Of a stretch of 64,000 nucleotides of DNA, positions 49,384 to 59,639 are shown piece by piece. Position 1 is the first letter of the stretch, and every line of letters starts with the position of its first letter. Location: positions 2,542,001 to 2,606,000 of the forward strand of contig JAGTXZ010000005.1 of the NCBI GenBank assembly GCA_018398575.1. The letters are read 5' to 3'. Both the position numbers and the translations under genes were made by a program. The DNA is from Ampelomyces quisqualis (taxonomy: Eukaryota; Ascomycota; Dothideomycetes; Pleosporales; Phaeosphaeriaceae). Under the pieces are notes generated by a model. It saw only the letters and a list, made by a program, of their open reading frames with translations, made no database searches and was not told the origin of the DNA.

Positions 49384-50429
49384 TAGAACCTATATAAACG
49401 CTACCTTATTCTTATACTATATTAATATAATACTAAGATAGATTATATAATTATTACTATTTAAGCTAACCAAATTTAATAGTAGTAGCTTATATTTTTT
49501 TTTAAAAGTATAGTGAAGTAGAATAATATTATAGCTTATCTTAAATTGCTTTAGGTATATAGAGATAATTAAAGTAAGAAAAGTAATATAGTTTTAATAA
49601 TCTATTTAATACCTATAATGCGAAATAAGTAAAACTATATATATTACGTACTATAGCTTAAAATCAAGCTAATTAGAGGCTATAATAGTGCGTATAGACG
49701 TAGAATAGTCTAAACAGACGTAAGTTAATTATAAGATTATTATAGTATTAAGAAAATATATAGAAATACTAACCTGTACTAGTACTTTTTTAACTTAAAT
49801 TCTTCTATTAATACCTCTATCTTAGTGTGTATACTAAGCTTATAACACTACTATAATCTATACTTATTTATAACGTTCTATTATATAAATTTAGTATTAG
49901 AAAATACCTCTTTAGTAAATAATAGCACTTGCTTTAAACTACGCACTTATAGCTATATTTTCTATACTCTTTTTTATATCTAAGTAGTATAGGTTACTTA
50001 ATAATAGTAAGCAATTACTATTATATCTATCTTAGAAGTATAATTATAAGTAATACTTATTCTATTCTTATACTATTTAACTTTCTACTAACTCTTAAGA
50101 TTAGAGTAGTCTTCTACTACTTAGTAAAACTTTATTAGGTAACTAATATATAGTATACTTACGCCTAGCTACTTACGCGCTATACTAGACTTACTATAAG
50201 AATCTAGTTTACTCTATCTACTGTAAACTATAAGTAACTAGTATTAATAACTATACGCCTACTTCTAATTTGTATATATAACTCTATACTATTTTACCTA
50301 GCTATTTATACTAACTATAGCCTTATTAAAGCTATTATATACACGCTTAGGTAGTAGTAGGTAATTATAATTAGTAATTTTAGTATTCTAGAGATAAGAC
50401 TTATTAAGGTTACTAATATTATTATAGAG
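49384..50429. other. Unassigned AT-rich sequence left of the gene island
   Basis: Strongly AT-rich with RIP-type composition. On the minus strand it continues from the Ser/Asn-rich relic of the inverted-repeat arm, so it may be the body of that element. No domain recognised. Confidence 0.4.
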
Positions 50430-51024
50430 CTTACTTTACTCTTAGTAGTAGAGTATATAATTGCAAGCGCGTTTCTAGACGCGCTAATTAATAGGCCTAG
50501 TATTATTACTATTATTACTATTATTGCTATCTATAAGATCTTTAGGTACCTAATTCTTATTACTATTAGATAACTTCTTACTAGGCTGCTAGTTTAGATT
50601 AACGTCTAAATCCTTACTAGTATATAGTAATAGTATCTACAATAGATTATATAAAACTCTACCTTTGGCTAGTAGTAATAATAACAAGAGTAGTAGTAAT
50701 AGAAATAGCTGTAATAGAGATAGCTACAATAGAAATAGCCGCAATAGCAATAATATTAAAATAGTTAGAAATAACACAGCAAATTTCGTGTACAGCTACC
50801 TATTAAGAATAGGAACATGAGACAGGCAACACCTATAACACTGTTTTTTAATACTAGATAACATTTATCTAGTTACAGTACAATGCGCAAAAACTCTGCA
50901 ATTATTGCCTAGCACCTATATTACTATAGCGCGCGATAGTGCGGCACCTACATGAGCACTACAGCCCAATTGGGCTTATGGGGGTGTGGGATACTTCTTA
51001 TGGGGGTGCGGCGTAACGTCTCCC
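50430..51024 (-). repeat. Left arm of long diverged inverted repeat around the gene island
   Basis: The reverse complement of this arm aligns with 56195-56703. Shared landmarks going outward: GTTACG with two copies of a GGGGGTGYGG motif (50985-51010), CAATTAT, ATACTAG, GTGTACAGCTAC near AACACAGCAAA (50770-50800), and a Ser/Asn-rich coding-like stretch (AAGAAGTTATCTAA, AGCAATAATAGTA repeats, about 50460-50580). Identity is partial (I estimate roughly two thirds by eye). The outer part is RIP-like, the inner 80 bp is not. Could be two copies of one transposon end. Confidence 0.65.
50964..50975. repeat. 12-bp palindrome GCCCAATTGGGC
   Basis: Perfect palindrome beside the left G-rich motif; CCCAATTGGG recurs at 56120-56129 beside the right arm. 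Confidence 0.6.
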
Positions 51025-51525
51025 GGGTCGCACGAGCCATATGGGTAGGGTTGGGTTTAGAGGTGAACATTGACAAGTAGCTAGTCATTATTGCGCAAGA
51101 ACAGCATGCTTTTAGCTTGTCGTGATCAGGGTCCATCAATCGGTCACACAAGGTTTCGAAACAGACATGCTTTACTGCGTTTGCTGTTTGGCAGCCTGAA
51201 GTTGTTCTCATCGTGGCTCTGCGAGTAGGTCACAACTTTTTTTTTCAGATGTAAACGCCGAGTTGCGAGGCTGCGAAGACATGCAACTAAGAGGAAGAAG
51301 TGGTTAAGGGTGTAAGTGCAAAGTAAATGGAGCGTGACCACAGGGTGAGACAAGCTCAAGACCAAGGAGTAGGAACGAACAGCAATCAAGCCTTGAAATG
51401 TGGATAAACTGGAGGCTCAACTTCTCTACATCTCCGCGCGCCGCTGCAGGTATTGCCTGAATCCGATGGCGGCTGCATCGCGTTAGCGCAAGATTTCCAA
51501 GCTACCTCATAGTCGGACGCGATGA
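51025..51525. other. Non-coding 3' flank of the aldehyde dehydrogenase gene
   Basis: Normal-composition sequence between the left repeat arm and the stop codon of the dehydrogenase. It should hold its 3' UTR. Small open frames here on both strands have no sign of coding bias and are left out. Confidence 0.5.
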
Positions 51526-53107
51526 TCACTGACCGAGCACCACAGCCAGGCTCTTCAGTCCCAGCAACCCCAAAAACCAACTTCCCCAACCCAGCGAACG
51601 TCCCTGGCGATCGAAGTTGGGTTTCAAATCGTTCATGCCGGCAAATTTCCTCATCTTCTTGGCGGTGTATGGTGGGTATCGCACATCCATCAGACTCTCA
51701 AGCCATGCTGGAGTAGTTGTGACAGAGCGGCGGTGCGTAAATACATCGAACGATGCTTTGCCGCGGTATGCGCCTTGGCCGGAGGAGCCGACACCCCCGA
51801 ATGCCAGAGTGGGGATGGAAGCGTGGAAGAAGCCGTCGTTGAGCGAGGCACCGCCGGACCGCGTTTCGTTGAGCACCCGCTCCATCTCTTTCTTGTTGCC
51901 GAAGGCGTAGGTGCCGAGGGGTGTGTCGTGGATTTCGTTGGCCAACTTGATCGCTTCGTCCAGATCGGTGACAGCGATGATGGGGAGCAAGGGCCCGAAG
52001 CTCTCGTCTCTGACCATGCTGTCCTCGATCGAGTCAACCTGCACGACGGTGGGCTCGATGAAGAGATGGTCCTCGTCCATGGCGCCGCCCACGACGATTT
52101 TGCCGTTGCTCGAGTCGAGCATCTTCTTCAATCGCTGGAACTGCTTCTGGTTGACAATGCGGCCGTAGTCGGGCGAGTTGCGCGCGCCGTCGGGGTAGAA
52201 CTCGGCGAGCGCGTTCTTCATCTCGCGGAGGAAGGCGGGCACCATCTCGCGGTCGATGAAGGTGCAGTTCTGGCTGACGCAGACCTGGCCGGCGTTCAGC
52301 GTCTTGGCCCAGAGCAACCGCTTGGCGGCCAGCTTGGGGTCGGCGTGCTTTGTGATGATGGCCGGGTTCCTGCCGCCCAGCTCCAGCACCAAGGGCGTCA
52401 GCGTCTCAGCCGCCTTCTTCGCGATGATCCTCGCCACCGGCTCAGAGCCCGTGTAGAAGATGGTGTCCCATTTCTGCTCGAGCAGGGCCGTGGTTTCGGG
52501 GATGGCGCCCTGGATGACCGTGTAGCACGAGGGGTCGAGCGCCTCGCCGATCATCTTCTGGAGGATGGCGGCGGCATTGGGCGCCGACTCGGAGGGCTTG
52601 ACGATGGCGGTGCAGCCGGCCGCGATGGCGCCAATGAGCGGCCCGATGGTGAGTTGGATGGGGAAGTTGTAGGCTCTGCACGCCGCTGTCAGCGGTGTTT
52701 GCCCACGTCACCCTCGCTTGCACATGCACCACGTACCCAATGATCAGCGCTGTGCCCAAAGGGTCCTTCCTGATGCGCGGGCCGACGAATCGGTTGGTGA
52801 AGGCCATGTCGCTGGGCTTCTCGTCCTTGGCAAAGCGCGGCAGGTTGTTGGCCATCCAGATGCAGTCGTTCATGCACCACGAGATCTCCACGAGGTATGT
52901 TTCAAACGACGACTTGCCCAGGTCGCGCTTGCACGCCTCGGTGATGAGGGCCTCATTGTCCTTGAGGGCCCAGTACAGCCTGCGCAGCTGTTGGATGCGG
53001 AATTCGAGCGGGCGCGTCTTGTGCGAGAGGAACGTGGTGCGGGCCTTGGCGCACGTGGGCGCGATGGCGTCCACGGCCGTGTGCTCGAAAGGCGGCAGTT
53101 CGGGCAT
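51526..53107 (-). CDS. Fatty aldehyde dehydrogenase-like protein (ALDH class 3 type), one intron
   Basis: Oxidises aliphatic aldehydes to acids with NAD(P)+. CDS is complement(51526-52675, 52737-53107), 506 residues, the usual length of class 3 enzymes with a membrane tail. Exon 1 ends ...GTALIIG and exon 2 resumes AYNFPIQLTIGP, the conserved nucleotide-fold junction. The catalytic base is Glu222 in LELGG and the nucleophile Cys256 in GQVCVS, 34 residues apart as in the family; GSEPVARIIAKKAAE is the coenzyme-binding stretch and ESFGPLLPI follows near residue 350. The last ~18 residues (WFLGLLGLKSLAVVLG) are hydrophobic, as in membrane-anchored fatty aldehyde dehydrogenases (ALDH3A2, yeast Hfd1). 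The start at 53107 gives the typical N-terminus. No RIP damage is seen. Nothing in the next gene suggests a shared pathway. Confidence 0.92.
52676..52736 (-). other. Spliceosomal intron of the aldehyde dehydrogenase gene (61 bp)
   Basis: Donor GTACGT at 52736, acceptor CGTGCAG at 52676, possible branch site GCTGAC 12-18 bp upstream of the acceptor. Removing it joins GG to A and restores the family motif IIGAYNFPIQ. Without splicing the frame ends early in unrelated sequence. Confidence 0.9.
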
Positions 53108-53720
53108 TGCGCGCGAGATGATGGCCTTTCGACGTCAATCGAGGGCAACTGGCACGACTCAGCTAACGGCGGAAGGCAGCCGTCAAGACGCGCCTATGTA
53201 TCATTGCCGCACGCACGAGATGCGTCCCTCCGCCCTCATCATGCCTCGGTCGTTCCTGCTTGGCAAGGCGTGGAAGTCGAGTCGGTGCCCCGCTTTACTC
53301 CTGGTCTGGCCTGCTTTGAGCCGTAGCGCGAACGTCGGCAATCATGCTAGCTGCTACGGCTGCCTTCAGCTCTTCTCACCTCAGCCGTTGTAGGCTTTCT
53401 GTCCCAGGCGACAATAGCTGAGACTATGTGTACGAAAACGGGATTCAGGACCGCTCCACACCGTACTGAAAAGGTCAACACTGGGTTGCACATGTACATT
53501 GCACTACTTACTAATCACTGACTAAGCTACCTACCTACCAGTACCCTCTGGGTTCACCGGGAAACCGGAAACAGAGCCTGTGCGCAGGAGATGGGAACTC
53601 AGATCGTTATTTCCCTACGACAGAATCTCCCAGACACAATCCACGTATGTACAAAGTCAAGGCACAGTCCCTGTAAGAGTTCTATCTCCTGTAGAACTAC
53701 ATAAAAAGGCGTCTTATTCT
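53108..53720 (-). promoter_or_regulatory. Intergenic region with presumed promoter of the aldehyde dehydrogenase gene
   Basis: 613 bp between the stop of the secreted-protein gene and the ALDH start; both genes are on the minus strand. The ALDH ATG context is GCGCAATGCC. A CRE-like TGACGTC (53131-53137, minus strand) lies about 25 bp upstream of the ATG. No convincing TATA box. Overlapping plus-strand frames are shadows. Confidence 0.35.
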
Positions 53721-55532
53721 CTAGTCCTCCGTAACTATTAACGCATCGGGAGGCGGTAAACCAACACTAAGAAGGGGCGGGGCCTTCCATTTCATCCTGT
53801 ACCGCGCCCTTGGAAGCAGCGGCACATTGCGTAATCTTGACGTTGGAGGCGTTTCAAACCAGAGTTCAACAGCTGCATGTTGAACCATTGAATTTTCCCC
53901 TTGGACCCAGAATGCTGCAGGATCGTACTGTATCAGGATTTTCCCATGGCCGTAACGTAGATCCTCGTCGGCAGTACGTGAGACGTAGGGAATGATCTTG
54001 ATATCGCGAGGACCGCGAACAGCGTAAGGACGGGTAGACCCAAGAACTTTTTTGAGTAACTCCTGGATCTGATCAACTTGAGGTTGAAATCGTAGCTGCC
54101 ACGGTTGATTATCCGTATGGGGAAGCATGAATGGCGTAATTATGAAGGCATGCACAGGGTTTTTGTTACTGCTCGTAAAGTCGCCTTTCACAACTTCATC
54201 ATGGAACTGCCTGAGACCAGGAGTCCCTGCGTCACCATATTCAAGGGCATCCAATGCTTGCTTCTGGAATTCTTCAGGCGTTCCACCCATAGTGGGGAGC
54301 TCCCAAATATGAGCCATGTACATACGTTTGTGTGAGATGACAATGACAGATGTACAGCCGTAAAGATTGACCAGGCTCCAGCTCTGTGGTGTCTTGAAAA
54401 AGGGTTCAGAGATTCCAGTCGTGTGTAGCGGGAGTTGGCCATGGGCTAGAATTTTGCTGCGCTTAATTTCAGACAGCATCCAGGATTGCACATATTCTTT
54501 GTCACCGGGATGTTTTTTTAAGTATTCGGCAGGATGAGAAAGAGCCCGTTTGTCGTGACCGTCGTTTTTCCTCGGTGTCGGCTTAGCCCTTTCGTCTTTT
54601 ATACTAATGTCTTCGTTGACGAGTCTTGTGGAGATAGGGGATGGTTTGACTAGAACACCATTTGGGGCCTTGGAGTAGCCAGGCAGTATCGAGTCATCGG
54701 CCAGCAGTTGTGTATGTTTGCTGTTGCAATTGGTGCACGTTGGAGCGCAAACGAACCGCGAAAGAGTGGTTGTAGATGCAGAGGTCGATCCTGTCCCGCC
54801 GGGTGTGGTGACAGGTGCTGCGCAGGCGGTTGTGCATTCATCTCCATCGCCTCGCTTAAAGAGTCCCCCAATAGCAGTAGTAATAGTCGCAAGTGCAGTA
54901 CAAAGTGAGGTCGAAGTTGCTTCTGGCGATGTAGGACTCCCGGAGGGCGAACCGGAAGGCTTGATGACCTCAACCTCATTAAGCGCATCAAGCATAGGCT
55001 TCAAAATATGTTGAATCGTTCCAGCAGTAGAAACTGTGTCCTTCGTCCCCTTGACGACCTCATTTCTCACTTTGCTGGTAGTGTCGACAACACAGTTGAG
55101 AAGGGAGAAAGATGTCTCGAACAGGCCGCCAAGAATGCTACGCTGTTTTGGCCTCGACGCCCCACGCTCACAACGGAGACGGCGGCTATTGTAACAAGGC
55201 TCAGCACCATGAGTGGGAGTTGGCAGTTTGTCTAAAAGATCGAGAGCCTTGGGAAGTATGTCGTCGAGCGCGTCGGTAACTGCCGTAACTCGTGGGGCAT
55301 CAGGGGTTTGAATCCAGTTTTCCAAGAGCGGTAATGCGCCAATGAAGGCGACAGATAGATCGGAAGCGCTTGAACGGACGTCGAAGCTGGTAGTGGACAC
55401 TGGAACCACTGGGCTGGGTGCAAGAGTGATTCCTGGGGGAGCCTGGAGTCCGGTTGAGGTTGACGAAACACCATGATGCAATATGTGCAGACATGTAAGA
55501 ACGACGGCTCGGCTACCAAAGTGCGCTACCAT
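53721..55532 (-). CDS. Secreted protein of unknown function (603 codons, intronless)
   Basis: An uninterrupted frame with normal codon use. The N-terminus (MVAHFGSRAVVLTCLHILHHG) looks like a signal peptide. Residues 25-200 are Ser/Thr/Pro-rich with helical stretches; 200-275 is low-complexity with clustered cysteines (C233, C237, C262, C266, C269). Dibasic KR sites at 226-227 and 328-329 could be cut by a Kex2-type protease. The C-terminal half (about 330-570) is the folded part, with NLYGCTSVIVISHKRMYMAH then IWELPT (about 389-413) and HAFIITPFMLP (about 461). I recall similar G-C-T-x-hydrophobic...HxWE blocks in uncharacterised secreted ascomycete proteins, but I cannot name the family. 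Extracellular location is inferred. It lies upstream of the ALDH gene on the same strand, 613 bp apart. Confidence 0.75.
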   Translation of the reverse strand: MVAHFGSRAVVLTCLHILHHGVSSTSTGLQAPPGITLAPSPVVPVSTTSFDVRSSASDLSVAFIGALPLLENWIQTPDAPRVTAVTDALDDILPKALDLLDKLPTPTHGAEPCYNSRRLRCERGASRPKQRSILGGLFETSFSLLNCVVDTTSKVRNEVVKGTKDTVSTAGTIQHILKPMLDALNEVEVIKPSGSPSGSPTSPEATSTSLCTALATITTAIGGLFKRGDGDECTTACAAPVTTPGGTGSTSASTTTLSRFVCAPTCTNCNSKHTQLLADDSILPGYSKAPNGVLVKPSPISTRLVNEDISIKDERAKPTPRKNDGHDKRALSHPAEYLKKHPGDKEYVQSWMLSEIKRSKILAHGQLPLHTTGISEPFFKTPQSWSLVNLYGCTSVIVISHKRMYMAHIWELPTMGGTPEEFQKQALDALEYGDAGTPGLRQFHDEVVKGDFTSSNKNPVHAFIITPFMLPHTDNQPWQLRFQPQVDQIQELLKKVLGSTRPYAVRGPRDIKIIPYVSRTADEDLRYGHGKILIQYDPAAFWVQGENSMVQHAAVELWFETPPTSRLRNVPLLPRARYRMKWKAPPLLSVGLPPPDALIVTED

Positions 55533-55544
55533 CTTGTGCAGTTA

Positions 55545-55606
55545 CTAGGAAGGGGATGAAGAGGACTGTGCTAGGAACACAATAATCGGATATTGTCGCT
55601 TTATAG
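55545..55606 (-). promoter_or_regulatory. Possible core promoter of the secreted-protein gene
   Basis: On the minus strand CTATAAAG (55599-55606) lies about 67-74 bp upstream of the ATG at 55532, followed by a pyrimidine-rich stretch (CCTCTTCATCCCCTTCCT), a common arrangement in filamentous fungi. No experimental support. Confidence 0.35.
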
Positions 55607-56194
55607 CACGGCACCAAGAATCTCTTGAGATTGCATATGCGAAAAATCTCAATAGATCGCCCGTGCTTGCAATAGCGACAGAGTCGCTGTCAGACCCGAG
55701 TAAAGATTGAGTCACGCTAATCTATTGTGGTGTGGAAGCTCTTGAAATCAAACCATATTGCGAATCTCTACAGTAGTGAAATAAGTTGACCATTGGGTAC
55801 GGAGTACGGACATAGCGGTTGGTATCACGGGCTGCTCAGTGCAGCCTAGAGATGGGTCGATACCGGAAGCGAGCTCAAAATCTTGTATATTCCGTATCGT
55901 ATTGTAACTGTATCTAATACTGTGTACTAAGAGCCTATCTCTAGTGCTGCCCAATGTTCTCTTGGTTTCGGCAATTCTGCTCGGGCCTACTTACTACCTA
56001 GTACGGTAGGCAGGCATGTTGCGACTCTATCGTTAACGTGTGCGCAAGAGTTACTCCAGTCCAGCGCAGATAATAATCTTGGAGCCTGTTTGGTGCTCCG
56101 TGTTGGCGCTCCGTTTCGACCCAATTGGGCTCTGTTTCAGTAACGGAGCTGGAATAGAGCGCGTGTTTGGTTGTAACAGGGTTTTGATAGCATA
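55607..56194. other. Upstream flank of the secreted-protein gene, non-coding
   Basis: Normal composition falling towards the right repeat arm. It contains the sequence GGTACGGAGTACGGA (55797-55811) and a small stem-loop (see 56108-56149). A 68-codon minus-strand frame (55748-55954) has no supporting feature. Confidence 0.45.
56108..56149. repeat. Small inverted repeat GCTCCGTT ... AACGGAGC
   Basis: 8-bp perfect arms (56108-56115, 56142-56149) around the palindrome CCCAATTGGG (56120-56129). The flanks have TGTTTGG repeats. It may be a MITE remnant or a regulatory hairpin. Confidence 0.5.
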
Positions 56195-56703
56195 ACTAGG
56201 GGAAACGTTACTGCGCACCCCCATAATAAGGTATTCCGCACCCCCATTGCCTAGTTAGGTTGTAGCAGCTATATAGCGCAGCGCCATTATAGGCTATAGT
56301 AAATCTGCAGCAGGGTCATAATTGTAGAGGTTTAGCGTGCTGTATTATAATTAGATTAATAGCTACCTAGTATCATATCCTAGTGTTGTAGGACCTAGAG
56401 GTTGCTACACACGCGTTACCCTACACACTATTCTAAATACGTAGCTGTACACTAATTTTGCTGTGTTGTTTTATCTATTATAATATCTATACCCTTAACT
56501 TTACTATTACTATTACTATTACTGCCTGCTAAAGGCAAGCCATTATATAACCGGTTGCGCTTTCCTTTACCTTATTCTAGTAAGAATTCTAACGTTAATA
56601 AGGCTAATAATATAGCTAATAAGAAGTTATCTAATAATAATTAGATCTCTAAGACCTTATAAAGGATAGCAATAATAGTAGTAGTACTAATAATACTACT
56701 TCT
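56195..56703 (+). repeat. Right arm of long diverged inverted repeat around the gene island
   Basis: Inverted partner of 50430-51024. Inner end CGTTACTGCGCACCCCCATA (56205-56224), second G-rich block GCACCCCCATTG (56238-56249), GTAGCTGTACAC (56441-56452), then Ser/Asn-rich coding-like sequence ending at 56703, where the LTR of Gypsy A3 cuts it. The outward continuation is therefore outside or beyond A3. Confidence 0.65.
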
Positions 56704-56914
56704 TGTAATAGGCTAGGCTTTGCCTAGCCCTTTGCCTTCTTAGAAAAAGCTTAGTCTAGCCTTACTACCTCTTTATAGACTAGCACGCACAGAGAGTATA
56801 TAAACCTCTTCTGTAACTAGTAAAGAAGCTTAAAGAATATAACTCTTTTTAGCACCTTATTATTCTATCTTTGCAGGCTAGCCTATAACAATTGTATTTC
56901 TTTCTAATATAACA
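56704..56914 (+). repeat. 5' LTR of A3
   Basis: Starts TGTAATAGGCTAGGC; same length (211 bp) as the A1 LTR. The first ~100 bp match the 3' LTR at 63899-64000. Confidence 0.8.
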
Positions 56915-59639
56915 ATAACTACAGAATAGCTCTATCTAACTAACACTCTAACACTAAGTTAGAGCCTAAAGAGTAAGAGTCTTAAACTAACCTTTAGGCT
57001 TACTATACTCTGTTAGACAGTTACCTTTAAGCTATAGAAAACTAAATTAACGCCTTAGAGACAGTACTCTAGTCTCTTGTTACTTAACTTACAAACCTTT
57101 CTTCTCTCTCTTTAGCCTTTACGCTAAACTCTCTTTTAGTACTTTATAATGCGTAAACTGCTAAAAATTTAACGCTTACTACTTCTACTCTTCCTCTAGT
57201 CTAACGTAAACTACTACTTTTAGGCAACTTGTTTTTAGGTAATAAGTCTTACTTTACTGCTTAGAAGGTTACTATAACTTATAAGCTTAAGACTAACTCT
57301 GCTTTTATTAGAAGCGCCTAAGACTAATACGCCTTTATTTAGGCTAACTTATTACTAAAAGTCTAATAAAAAGTTACCTTCTACTACGCTAGCAGAGGAA
57401 AAGTAGGCAATTAGGACCTTGTAAACTTTATAAAATATCTTAATTTCTGCTATAGAGATAAGCATAGTAAGAAATATGCTTAAGTAGTTTTAGAGAAGCT
57501 GTACTAGGCTAGGAAAAAGTCTTTTGCTAACTTTTTTTTATACTTTAAGTCTTTTCTCTTGTAATATAAAGAAGTAATATAAGATAACAAATAGTAACTT
57601 AACAAATTACAACGCGCCTTAAACTACTTTCTATAACAAGTTACTCTTTACTATAGCGTTTTCTATACTAATTACAACTAGGTAGTAGTAGAATATTAAT
57701 CTATTACAATTAACTTAAAAACTACAGCTATTAAGAAGCATTAACACTTGTACACAAAAGAAAAGACCTAGGTAAAAAGAAACTTAGATAGAGACGTTAA
57801 GATAGTAATAGTGTCTATAGTTAGTATAAGTTTAGAGATAAAAGAATAGGTTAAGGCCTAGTAAGCAAATAGTGCAGGCTAACCTTAGTTAAAAAACTAG
57901 GTTTCTAAAAGGCTCTATAAGCAGCGTTGTAATAGTAATTTATATACGCGTTACAGTAAGTAAAGATACTACGTGCAAGGCTGTCTAAACGTAGTACAGA
58001 TCTATACTATTAGCGCTTTACGTAGTAAAAAAGCTCTAACAGAAATTTTAAAAAACTAGTAGCTCTTACCTTCTTAGAGAGATAGGAGCGCTCCTTAGAT
58101 AGCGTTAGTAAAGAAGATAAGGAATAAAAGACGCTACTTAACTACCTTAATAGCAACTTATTTCTTATTTTACTATTACTAGATAGTACTACTAATGTTA
58201 ACGCCTTAGTAGATATAGAATATAAGTGTTACAGCGCTATTAACGCTGCGCTAGCAGATAGAATAGAAGTATACACTACTAATATTCTACTATAATACCT
58301 AAAGCAGGCTGCTACAGATAGTACGCCTACGCTAATTAATTAAATTGCGTTCTTAGACTATAATATTAATAGTTAGCAATTACAATTAGTTACTTACTTA
58401 GTTCTTAGCTTTACCTACAACTTAATTCTAAGAAAACTATAGCTAGCTTGTAAAGAAGTAGCTATTTATGCAACTAATAGCATAATAACTATTAAGTAAG
58501 CTAAGAACCTACTAGTAAAGGAAAAGGCCTACTGCACTATTCTACTACCTCTAAAAGAAATTAGCGCTACTAAAGCAACATAAGAGTTTTATAACTATTC
58601 TAAGTTACAAAAGCGCTGTATAATGTTTACTATAACTAGTATTTACGCTATAACGCATATGTTAAGTAACTTACTTAAAGAGCAGATATTAATAACTTTA
58701 CTCTTACTATAGATCTTAGACTTTACAGATGTTTTTAACAAACGCTTTGCCTCTAGTCTACCTCTATACAAAAGCCAAATAGACTATTATATCTAACTTT
58801 AACTAAGCATAGATAGAAAGACTCTAGACCTCTCTTAGAGTTTATTGTACTCTATGCCTTGTAATTAGCTAATAGAGCTGCAATAGTAAGTCTTAGACTT
58901 CTTAGATAAAAGCTAGATCTACGCTAGCTCTTCTGCAGCAAGGGCTCTAGTCTTACTAGTAAAAAAGGCTTTAAGTGCATAGCGCCTTTATATTAACTAC
59001 TAGGCTCTAAACAAAATTATAAAGGTAGATTAATACCTACTTCTATTAATTAAAAAAACTCTTTATACACTCTCTTAAGTAAAGTAGTTTATAAAGGTTA
59101 ATGTTTGCTTAGCCTTCTACTAGATAAGAGTTACAGTAAGAGATAAGCACTTTATAGCATTTTATACACGCTTTAGCCTCTTTAAGTAGCTTGTCTGTTC
59201 TATAAAAGTTTTTAGTGCACTCTTCTCTTTTTAGCGTTATATTAATGCTGCTCTTAAAGAAACGCTAAGGGACTTTGCTATAGCATACCTAAATAATGTA
59301 CTTATCTACTCTAGTAGTTTACTTAAAGACTACTATAGGAAGGTGCAACAGGTTCTCTAACTTCTCTAAGACGCCTGTCTGTACCTAGACCTTAAGAAGT
59401 GTACTTTTGTAATAAAGATAGTTAAGTATCTAAGATATGTTATTAAGGTAAGATAGGCTGTCTAGCTAAACTCTACTAAAGTACAGGCTATTACAGAATA
59501 AAAGCTCCTAATATCCTCTTAAAAAGTCTAGAGTTTTTTAGGTTTGCTAACTTCTACAAAGACTTTATACTAAATTTCTCTAGTGTTATAGCTTTCTTGT
59601 ATGCGTTAACAAAAAAGAACACTACCTTTCTATAGACAA

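Noticed and set aside
49900..50440. Zn2Cys6-like cluster in the minus-strand relic next to the left repeat arm
   Set aside because: Only RACNY and a following KSK resemble the motif; the other cysteine positions are absent, and RIP alone does not make the reading convincing.
50948..51589. Small minus-strand frames (60-90 codons) downstream of ALDH
   Set aside because: They overlap each other in different frames, lie in a 3' flank and repeat arm, and have no coding bias or domain.
51733..52743. Plus-strand 336-codon open frame over the aldehyde dehydrogenase gene
   Set aside because: It is the antisense shadow of a GC-rich coding region; composition is Val/Gly/Asp/Arg-rich without any domain, and the minus strand has clear catalytic motifs.
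52695..53393. Plus-strand frames of 232 and 202 codons over ALDH exon 1 and its upstream region
   Set aside because: Shadows of exon 1; they overlap each other in different frames and show no recognisable motif.
55748..55954. 68-codon minus-strand frame upstream of the secreted-protein gene
   Set aside because: No motif or signal peptide, and it lies in probable promoter sequence.
50430..56703. Interpretation of the island as a Starship-type giant element
   Set aside because: No tyrosine-recombinase captain gene is recognisable, and long inverted repeats are not the usual Starship hallmark.
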